This document shows, one piece after another, positions 27,540 to 34,517 of a stretch of 64,000 nucleotides of DNA. Source of the stretch: Neomegalonema sp. (GTDB taxonomy: Bacteria > Pseudomonadota > Alphaproteobacteria > Rhodobacterales > Rhodobacteraceae); contig JALEGB010000044.1 of the NCBI GenBank assembly GCA_022760355.1, positions 1-64,000 on the forward strand. Reading direction: 5' to 3'. The notes beneath the pieces were generated by a model. That model worked only from the letters and a program-made list of their open reading frames with translations, was not told the DNA's origin and made no database searches. The position numbers were made by a program, and so were the translations under genes. Positions within the stretch are counted from its first letter, which is position 1; the number at the start of each line of letters is the position of its first letter.

Positions 27540-28472
27540 ATGACCTCGATACCGCTCCTTCTGGCGCAGTTGGATGCGTTGCAGGAGGATCTTTCCGAAG
27601 TAAAGCCATTTGAAATGGTGGCTTTGACGGAGTTTGGCATTGTCTCAGGTTATGCCCCGACTTACGCGGGCCTGCGGGTTGATGCGATCGAGACGCTGGG
27701 TATTTGCGTAAGGTATTTCCCGGAGCTGCCGATAGACATCGCTTCTGTCGCCGAGATCACGCCGCAACAGCACGTGAATGAAGGGCGGCTTACAGCGGAA
27801 CTCCAACGTCTGATTGATATCGTGCGTCAAACCCACGCCGCGCTGACGGAGCTTACGCCGATTGCGGCTCAACGTTTGGCGGCGGTTGATGCGAATGACC
27901 GTCGGCGCTTTGCCGAGCTGCTGTCGCGCAGCGGTATCAAGGTCGCGCCGCGTAAAGGGGGGGGCGCGTCTGGCGGCGACAATGGCGAAAGTCTGCTCAA
28001 GCTTGCGCGCGATCAGCTTTCCGCGCCCTCCGAAGACGAAGAGCCCGCCCGCTTCAACACCCAGAAAATTTTCATTTCCAGCCGGTTCTCATTCCGATTG
28101 GGCCACCAGATCGCCGATGTGCTTTCCGACGCGGGCTATGATCCCGTGCTTCCGCGCAGCAACGATGCGACGACCGTGATGGACAAATGCTCCGGCGGCG
28201 TTTTCAGCCTGATGTCGGATGGCGCATCGCCGGTGGAGAGCGCGCCGCCCGTGCGCCCGATCGTGTTCGAAGTCGCGTCGGCGCCGGATCGCCTGCGGCA
28301 GAAGATGTTGCTGGTTGGCCGCGAAGCGACGGTTCATAAGATGCCGCCGCCGCTGAGCGAGATGCCGTTCTTTGGGTTGAAGAACGAAGTTATGGATGAA
28401 ACCGAGATGGCGCGGTTCGCCGCCGTGACATCGCTGCCTTCCTGGCGCTCGCACAACAAGAGTTTGAACTAA
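27540..28472 (+). CDS. Hypothetical protein, possible C-terminal TIR-like/nucleotide-binding domain
   Basis: A 310-residue soluble protein not recognised as a whole. The start at ATG 27540 follows a strong GGAGG; a TTG five codons upstream is less likely. Residues 1-130 are helical with coiled-coil character. Residues 131-172 are a Gly- and acid-rich linker. Residues 174-300 alternate strand and helix: QKIFISS, ADVLSDAGYDPVLPR, VMDKCSGGVFSLMSDG, RPIVFEVASAPDRLRQKMLLVGRE, MPFF. This order resembles the predicted nucleotide-binding TIR-like proteins (K-V-F-I..., L..LGYEP, RPNVIFELG, RV.LL), but key residues are only partly matched. It lies downstream of the ParA-type pair, possibly under its own promoter. 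Confidence 0.6.
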   Translation: MTSIPLLLAQLDALQEDLSEVKPFEMVALTEFGIVSGYAPTYAGLRVDAIETLGICVRYFPELPIDIASVAEITPQQHVNEGRLTAELQRLIDIVRQTHAALTELTPIAAQRLAAVDANDRRRFAELLSRSGIKVAPRKGGGASGGDNGESLLKLARDQLSAPSEDEEPARFNTQKIFISSRFSFRLGHQIADVLSDAGYDPVLPRSNDATTVMDKCSGGVFSLMSDGASPVESAPPVRPIVFEVASAPDRLRQKMLLVGREATVHKMPPPLSEMPFFGLKNEVMDETEMARFAAVTSLPSWRSHNKSLN

Positions 28473-28676
28473 AGGACGGCGCTCTCGCGATTGTTGGAGC
28501 GGTTGCGCATGCGCCCGTCGATCTGGGCCGCATCCGACTTTAATTAGCCCTAGGGGTGGGGTGTAACTGTCTGATCTAGATCGAGTATTACACGCGCGAT
28601 CCTGGGGCGTGGGCGGCTTCCAGGCGGCGACGGCGACCTTATCTTGCCGCCCAAGGCTTGGAAAAGGATAGCTGCA

Positions 28677-30053
28677 ATGAACTTCGACTTCCCGCTGAGC
28701 GCCGTCGACATCACGATGCTTGGCGTGATCAATGTCGGGGTATTTATTTCTGCGGTGCTTGTTTTGCTGATGCAGCCGGGCTTTATGCTATTCGAGGCCG
28801 GCACTGTTTCCCGTAAAAATGTTCTGAATAATATCTTCAAAAATATCGTCGATCTTTCCGTCGGCGGGATCGTTTTTTGGTTGATTGGTTGGCAGACTTT
28901 GTCCGGACAGGGGCCCATTATTGGCTATCTGCAGGAATTCGGGCTGACGCGGGAGCCGCCGAAGGCCGCAACGCTCACTGCTGTGGATGCGCTTTTATTT
29001 CTGTTCAATTTTGGATTTGTGTCCGCATCGGCAACGATTTGCAGCGGCGCGGTCACGGGCCGAATTTCACCATATGTATATGTGGTGTTCGCCGCAGTTT
29101 ATGTCGCCGTTATCTACCCTGTGCTTGGGTTTATATTTTGGCATCCGGCCAGCGCGCTGTACGGCGTTTTCCATGATTTCGCCGGGGCGATGATTGTTCA
29201 TGGCGCCGGAGCGGCGGCGGGACTGGCGGGCGCGATCCTGTTACGGCCTCGTATCGGTTTTAATGGCTACGACCCTGTGGGCGTTGGGCGCGAGACGATG
29301 TTCCGGCTGACCGTATCGCACGCGCCTCACAACATGCCTCTGGCGGCGTTGGGCATGTTTTTGCTGTGGCTCGGCTGGTTTGGGTTCAACGCCGGAACAT
29401 TGCTTGCTGGCGGCGTTGAAGCAGCCGTTGGCGCGTCCTTCGCGGTGCAGGAGGCGCGCATTGGCGAGCTGTTTTCAAGCTTTGGCCAGATCGCTGTGAA
29501 TACAGCGATTGCGCCATGCGCAGCTGTGGTTGCGACCGTTGTCGTCCAGAGCATGTTGAGAGAGCCGCTAAATATGATGACGTTGCTTAACAGCGTCATC
29601 GCCGGGCTTGTCGGGGTGACGGCGGGCGCGGACATTATGCCCGTCGCTGGGGCGGCGCTCGTCGGCGTTGTCGCCGCGATCGCCTACCGGGTGACGGCGC
29701 GTTCGCTCGTGCGCCTCTCAATCGACGACCCAGTATCCGTTGTCGCCGCACATGGCGTTGCGGGCGTTATCGCTGCGGTGGCGGCGGGGTTGGCGAAGCC
29801 GGACGATACAGCGACATGGCTTTCGCAGCTGATTTTCGCCTCGGCGATTTTTGGCGGGGTATTCGTCGTGTCGTTGGTTGCGTTCAAGCTCGCTGATTTG
29901 TTGTGCCGTGTTGTCGCGATGATTTTCGGCGCCGCGCCCCTGAACCACATTTGGTCCGTTGGCTATATGCGCGTGCATCATGAAACTGAGATCGTCGGGC
30001 TCGATGAGGAGCTGCATGGGCAGGACGGCTATAATTTTCGCGATCGCGGGTAG
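28677..30053 (+). CDS. amt: Ammonium transporter, Amt/AmtB family
   Basis: A 458-residue inner-membrane ammonium channel with about eleven hydrophobic helices. The family residues are in place: DFAG (Asp168), the twin-histidine pair His175 (IVHGAGA) and His359 (AAHGVAG), NFGFVSASATICSGAVTGR (about 111-129), and HNMPLAALGMFLLWLGWFGFNAG (218-240). The start at ATG 28677 follows AAGGA; a TTG 11 codons upstream is unlikely. There is no adjacent glnK/PII gene, which usually accompanies amtB, so this may be a second, non-PII-linked copy. The cytoplasmic tail is about 30 residues. Confidence 0.92.
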   Translation: MNFDFPLSAVDITMLGVINVGVFISAVLVLLMQPGFMLFEAGTVSRKNVLNNIFKNIVDLSVGGIVFWLIGWQTLSGQGPIIGYLQEFGLTREPPKAATLTAVDALLFLFNFGFVSASATICSGAVTGRISPYVYVVFAAVYVAVIYPVLGFIFWHPASALYGVFHDFAGAMIVHGAGAAAGLAGAILLRPRIGFNGYDPVGVGRETMFRLTVSHAPHNMPLAALGMFLLWLGWFGFNAGTLLAGGVEAAVGASFAVQEARIGELFSSFGQIAVNTAIAPCAAVVATVVVQSMLREPLNMMTLLNSVIAGLVGVTAGADIMPVAGAALVGVVAAIAYRVTARSLVRLSIDDPVSVVAAHGVAGVIAAVAAGLAKPDDTATWLSQLIFASAIFGGVFVVSLVAFKLADLLCRVVAMIFGAAPLNHIWSVGYMRVHHETEIVGLDEELHGQDGYNFRDRG

Positions 30054-30141
30054 CGTGCGCGTCCGACCGGTGGGATGATTGCTGCGCAAATCGCTGACAT
30101 GATCAGTTCATCGCGATTCTCCAGCGGAGCGGGGGGGCGGA

Positions 30142-31215
30142 ATGTTCAATATGCCGAGACAAGGCGTCAGGCTGGCGGCGGCTGTTGCGATTTATGGCTG
30201 CGCCGCGGCGGCTAACGCCCAGATCGGTCCTTCGATCTCTCCGGCCGACTATTTTCGCTTGGCCGCCGTATTCGGCGCCGATGATCGACGCGCGAAACCA
30301 GAGTGGACGCGGCGAGAGACGCGGCTCATGCGCGCGATTGTCGAAGTTGTTCGGACGGCGGATATGCGCAGGTCCGGCGGCACTGGTTTTTTCCTTCATG
30401 ATTGTCAGACGATTGTAACGGCCGCTCATGTTTATCATGCGCCGGGCCGGCGGCGTTTTCGCAGCCCGGAGCGGGCAGGGCTGGGTTTTTACGACTTCAC
30501 GTCGCAATCGGCGTTTCGGATCAATGGCCGCCGAGTGCGCCATATTCGTTCGCTGGCGGAGTACCGTAAGCCCGCGCCGGATGAGGTGATCATCTATCTG
30601 CCGGACTGGACGCGGGATGATTTTGGCCGCGCTCGCCATCGTTCGCCGCGGCGTGGCGGGCGGATTGGCGAGGATCATCGCGATTTCGCCATTATCAAAT
30701 TCGGCTCGCCGGTCGAGAGCTGCGCGGCCTCCAGTCCTATTCGACTGCGGCCCTATTCGCCGCGAGCCATGGTCGCTTGCGCGCGCGCATCAGGGCGCTT
30801 GTCGATGGGGGCTTTTCATGGCGATCTGAGCGGCTCCAGTTGGCAACCGGCCGTCCAGCGCCGCTGCAGCTATGTCAAGGTTGCGCGTCGGTTCCGTTTT
30901 CCATTGGGTACGGACCGCGCGCAGATGTTTGGGCATGATTGCGATACCCATTGCGGCTCGTCTGGCGCGCCAATTCTATGTCGAATGGAGGGTGAGCGAG
31001 AGCCGTTTCTCGTGGCGATGAACACGCAGGAACTGTTGCCGCGCTCAGTGCGTGTGCGCCCAGGGGATTGCCGAACCCGCCGGCCGCACAGGGTCCGATC
31101 GTCTGCGGCGGCGAAAACGCCAAATCTTGGCATTCGCGTGGGCTGTGATACGGCGCTTGGCCGGGCAATTAATACGATGATTCCGCAGGCGAAGTTCTGC
31201 CCCCGCGCGCGGTGA
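30142..31215 (+). CDS. Secreted trypsin-like serine protease
   Basis: A 357-residue exported protein. A signal peptide covers about residues 1-26 (cleavage after AANA). The chymotrypsin-fold triad is visible: His96 in IVTAAHV, Asp181 in RDFAIIKF, and Ser274 in HCGSSGAPIL. Several cysteine pairs (88, 194, 213, 242, 267, 271, 280) suggest disulfides. The length and the variant GSSGAP rather than GNSGGP are seen in bacterial S1-type proteases. A second ATG at 30151 would give three residues fewer. The substrate is unknown; possible roles are nutrient release or envelope processing. It lies convergent to the GGDEF/EAL gene, with a palindromic element between them. Confidence 0.82.
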   Translation: MFNMPRQGVRLAAAVAIYGCAAAANAQIGPSISPADYFRLAAVFGADDRRAKPEWTRRETRLMRAIVEVVRTADMRRSGGTGFFLHDCQTIVTAAHVYHAPGRRRFRSPERAGLGFYDFTSQSAFRINGRRVRHIRSLAEYRKPAPDEVIIYLPDWTRDDFGRARHRSPRRGGRIGEDHRDFAIIKFGSPVESCAASSPIRLRPYSPRAMVACARASGRLSMGAFHGDLSGSSWQPAVQRRCSYVKVARRFRFPLGTDRAQMFGHDCDTHCGSSGAPILCRMEGEREPFLVAMNTQELLPRSVRVRPGDCRTRRPHRVRSSAAAKTPNLGIRVGCDTALGRAINTMIPQAKFCPRAR

Positions 31216-31241
31216 CGCCGGCCAGATTTATGAGTTTACGG

Positions 31242-31350
31242 CCTAGAGCGATTTGAAGTTAGATGGACCCATCTAACGGCTCGAAAATCGCGACGAAACA
31301 GAGGTTTAGAGCTTGTTGATGGTTCCGTGAATCATAAAACAAGCTCTAGG
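31242..31350. repeat. Palindromic interspersed element, copy A
   Basis: A 109-bp element bounded by CCTAGAGC (31242-31249) and its exact inverse GCTCTAGG (31343-31350). Inside are nested stems: GCGATTT (31248-31254) with AAATCGC (31285-31291), enclosing GTTAGATGG/CCATCTAAC (31258-31266, 31269-31277); then TAGAGCTTGTT (31307-31317) with AACAAGCTCTA (31338-31348). Copy B at 33722 has the same architecture. It may also end transcription of the two convergent genes. No transposase is nearby. Confidence 0.8.
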
Positions 31351-33586
31351 CGGTGAGTTTTGCGATGGCGCGCGGCTGGCGTTCGTTTAGGAAGTCCATC
31401 AGCTGCTCAACCGGAATCGGCCGGGAGTAATGGTAGCCTTGCGCAGTGGCGCAGCCCATTTCGCGCAAGGCGCGCACTGTGTTTTCGCACTCCACGCCCT
31501 CTGCCACGACTTCCATATCCAACCCGCGGCCAAGATGCACAATTGATCCTGCAATCGCCTTTGCTGCACGGTCATCCAACAGATTTTGGATAAACGAGCA
31601 ATCTATTTTGATAATATCGATGCGGTGATTGAGGAGGTGGGCCAATGATGCGAAGCCTGTTCCAAAGTCATCAAAGGATATCGTGACGCCCATTTCGCGT
31701 AGATTGGAGATATTTTCTTGAACTTTCTGCTTGGAGCGCGAGAGGAGGCAGCGTTCAGTAATCTCAATCTCGATTTGGCTCATGCGAATATTTCTTGCCC
31801 GCGCTTGCTCCTGCAGCCACTCAGGGAAGCGCGCGTCGCGCATCTGCGCTTCGGCGACGTTGCAGGCGATCCTCCCGAATTCGAGGCCCTTGTCTACCAG
31901 CATCTGCGCGTCGGCAAGTGCGCGCACCATAATCCGTTCCGAGATACGGGTGCTGTAAACCGGGTCTTCGAGCGCGTCGATAAAATGTGCGGGCGGTAGG
32001 ATTGTCCCGTCGCTCTTACGCCAGCGCGCCAGCGCTTCAAGCCCCACAACAGTTTCATCGTCAAGCGCGATTTTTGGTTGATAAAACGGGACAATCTCGT
32101 TTGCGGCCAGCGCTTCGTCGATACCGAGCAAGGTGCTGCTGCGTCGAGAGCTTTCATCGCTCAGCTCGCGCGTGAACTGCACAGCGCAGTTGCGGCCCCG
32201 TTTCTTCGCTTCGAACACTGCGAGATCGGAGCGGCGCAATGCGGTCGGGAAATCGGCTTCCTTATCGGTTGCATCACAATAGCCGATCGAGAAAGTCACC
32301 GGGTTCGCGAATTGTGAAAGGCGTCGGTTGTCGATCGCGGCGCAGCGCAACTTCTCCGCCAGCGCTTCGGCGCCGTTTGAGCCCACGCGGACGGCCGCCA
32401 GGACTAGAAATTCGTCGCCGCCGAGCCGAGCCAGAATATCGTCATCTCGAATTTGCGCCCTGAGCAGCCGGGCGACTTCGACGAGGACCTGGTCGCCAGC
32501 CTCGTGACCCGCGGTGTCATTGACGAACTTAAAGTTATCCAGATCAATTGTCAGCGCGATCAGCTGCTCTTGGCTTGGGTCGATAAAGCGTTTCTTTTTC
32601 AGATATGTGAGCGGTAGAAATCGACGATTGTATGCGCCGGTCAACGTGTCCAGCATCGCAATCTTGGAAATTTTGCTCCGGCTCTCAAACAGTTCGGTTA
32701 CGTCTTGAACGCAGCCATTGAGTTGACGCGCGGCGCCTGCGCGGCTGGGGCGGCCGGTCACGCGGACCCAGCGGGCGCTGTTTTCGTCACTGTGTTTTAG
32801 CGGCAGATGCATGTCGATCGGCTCGCCCTTCTCGGCGGCGCCGTTTAGGCGTTCCAGGAAATTCTGGCGGGCGCTGTCCATGAACTGGGCGGAGAACTCG
32901 TCCTCGGTGATCATGGGCCCAATGTCGGTATCGAATATGGTCTGTAGGGAGTCTGAGATTGCGAATTTATTCGTCACCAGATCACGAGACCAAAAGCCGA
33001 TTTTCGCAACCCGCGCGGCCAGCTCCATGCTCAGCTGGGTTTTTTCGAGCGCGGCGTTGGAGCGCTCAAGCTTGTCGGTCTGCTCATAAATCTCCAGCGA
33101 CGCGCGTTGTTGCGCGAGCAGGCTTTCATGCAAACGAATGCTTTCAACGGCGAGGTTAGCCAGAGTGATCAAAGTATTACGTTCGCTGTCACTTATAATA
33201 CGCGGCTCTTCGTCGGCGATGAAAATGGTGCCGATCACTTCGTCTCGCGCCGTCATAATTGGGGCGCCGGCATAGAACGACCAGTCCTTGAAGAAAGGCT
33301 CCAAATCGATCCCGTCGTCGCGCAGCTCGTGGAGATCTTCGATGGCGACGAGATCGCAGGTCTCGAGGACCCGCTCACAGCAGGCGCCTTGGCGAGGGGT
33401 TGAGCGGACGGATAAGCCGACGCTGGAGTAGAACCAGCGTGTATTTTTATCGATTACGGTAATAGCGGCCGCTTGTGTCGCGCATAGAGAAGCGGCCATT
33501 TCGACAAGGCTAAAAAATGTGCCGGCTCCGCTGGCTCCAGCGATCTCAAGCTCTTCGATCTTCCGCAGCCGCTTTGCCTCGGACAT
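31346..33586 (-). CDS. GAF-PAS-GGDEF-EAL cyclic-di-GMP enzyme
   Basis: A 746-residue signalling protein. In order: a GAF sensor (about 15-150), a PAS-like region (about 190-300), a GGDEF domain with the intact signature GGDEF (389-393) and the inhibitory site RDDD (380-383) exactly five residues upstream, and an EAL domain with EAL (517-519), DDFGTG (639-644) and AEGVE (695-699). Both synthesis and degradation of cyclic-di-GMP are therefore chemically possible. No membrane helices are seen, so it is cytosolic. GAF and PAS inputs point to regulation by a small ligand or redox state. Its TAG stop is formed by the terminal repeat of element A, and element B lies 136 bp upstream of its start. Confidence 0.93.
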   Translation of the reverse strand: MSEAKRLRKIEELEIAGASGAGTFFSLVEMAASLCATQAAAITVIDKNTRWFYSSVGLSVRSTPRQGACCERVLETCDLVAIEDLHELRDDGIDLEPFFKDWSFYAGAPIMTARDEVIGTIFIADEEPRIISDSERNTLITLANLAVESIRLHESLLAQQRASLEIYEQTDKLERSNAALEKTQLSMELAARVAKIGFWSRDLVTNKFAISDSLQTIFDTDIGPMITEDEFSAQFMDSARQNFLERLNGAAEKGEPIDMHLPLKHSDENSARWVRVTGRPSRAGAARQLNGCVQDVTELFESRSKISKIAMLDTLTGAYNRRFLPLTYLKKKRFIDPSQEQLIALTIDLDNFKFVNDTAGHEAGDQVLVEVARLLRAQIRDDDILARLGGDEFLVLAAVRVGSNGAEALAEKLRCAAIDNRRLSQFANPVTFSIGYCDATDKEADFPTALRRSDLAVFEAKKRGRNCAVQFTRELSDESSRRSSTLLGIDEALAANEIVPFYQPKIALDDETVVGLEALARWRKSDGTILPPAHFIDALEDPVYSTRISERIMVRALADAQMLVDKGLEFGRIACNVAEAQMRDARFPEWLQEQARARNIRMSQIEIEITERCLLSRSKQKVQENISNLREMGVTISFDDFGTGFASLAHLLNHRIDIIKIDCSFIQNLLDDRAAKAIAGSIVHLGRGLDMEVVAEGVECENTVRALREMGCATAQGYHYSRPIPVEQLMDFLNERQPRAIAKLTA

Positions 33587-33721
33587 GGAACCCTTCCCGC
33601 GTCACATTCCCTCGATTTATTTGAGAGAGGGTAACAAGCATCCGCTGAAGGAAAGTTGCACATATGAGGATAATAATTCGATTTTTATCAAAAAACTGGC
33701 GGATGCGGATTTAACTACGCG

Positions 33722-33827
33722 CCTAGAGTGACTTAAAATCGAATGCGCGCATTCGATGACAGGGAAGTCGCGACCACTCGAAGAGGTAGAGCATTTTATG
33801 ACCGGAATTGTTTCAACAATGCTCTAG
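33722..33827. repeat. Palindromic interspersed element, copy B
   Basis: A 106-bp relative of the element at 31242. It starts CCTAGAGTGACTT (33722-33734), pairs with AAGTCGC (33765-33771), and encloses the perfect palindrome ATCGAATGCGCGCATTCGAT (33738-33757). A second stem is TAGAGCATT (33787-33795) with AATGCTCTA (33818-33826). TCGCGAC and AGAGGT are shared with copy A, while stem bases differ in a compensatory way (GATTT/AAATC versus GACTT/AAGTC). Confidence 0.78.
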
Positions 33828-33885
33828 ATATCGAAGTTAATTGATCTTTTCTAAATTGATCTCCGGGGAAACAGCCGGTGGCGCC

Positions 33886-34350
33886 CTAGTTTGAGGCCGC
33901 CTCTTCCTGCATGACTGCGGCGACCAGCTGATAAGCGGCGCCCCATCCTTGCTCCGTTTCATCGTCCCATGATGGCCCAAGATGTTCGCGCAACGCCATC
34001 AGCAGCGCCGCGCCGACCGCGTCATAGTGCGCTGGCTCCGCGCCATAGCTCTTATGCCGAACCCCGAGCGCGCGGATCTGATCGACAATTTCGTCGACAT
34101 TGCTCAGCCCCGAGACGACATAAGAGAGCGTGCCGACCAATTTGGCTTGTTGCGCGCTCAGGTCATCGGGGAACAGCGCGCGCACATGCGGTTGGGCTTT
34201 GAACAGCGTTTGATAAAAATCAGCAACCAGGCGGTCTACTTTTGGCGCGATCAGCAAAAAGCTCCGCTGCACGGCGGCAATATGCATATGGCTTAGCCGT
34301 GGGGATGCGTTCGACTGCGCTGCTGCTTCGTGCATGTTGGGCCTCAACAA
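33886..34350 (-). CDS. Bacterial haemoglobin-like globin
   Basis: A 154-residue single-domain globin of the Vitreoscilla haemoglobin / flavohaemoglobin type. Landmarks: helix B with DFYQTLF (Tyr46 in the B10 position), HVRALFPDD at the C/E corner, the proximal histidine His99 in GVRHKSYGAEPAHYDAVG, and the G/H helices ALLMALREHLGPSW...GWGAAY. There is no FAD/NAD reductase domain and no reductase gene beside it. Probable roles are oxygen handling or NO detoxification. The first residues up to about 18 are extra compared with the family, so a later start is possible. It is divergent from the formate dehydrogenase gene, with 167 bp between them. Confidence 0.88.
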   Translation of the reverse strand: MLRPNMHEAAAQSNASPRLSHMHIAAVQRSFLLIAPKVDRLVADFYQTLFKAQPHVRALFPDDLSAQQAKLVGTLSYVVSGLSNVDEIVDQIRALGVRHKSYGAEPAHYDAVGAALLMALREHLGPSWDDETEQGWGAAYQLVAAVMQEEAASN

Positions 34351-34517
34351 AACTTCGGGAGAGCAGGTTGGGAAGAGAACGTTTCGGGTTTGTCAACCGA
34401 ACGCAAATTGTCGCCCGATGTCACGGGTGACCTCGCGGAAACGCGTGCGTTTTTTGCATAATAATGCATAAATAGGCGACGTCGGTTGGAACCTGACGCG
34501 TGAAAGGGAGAAGAGCG

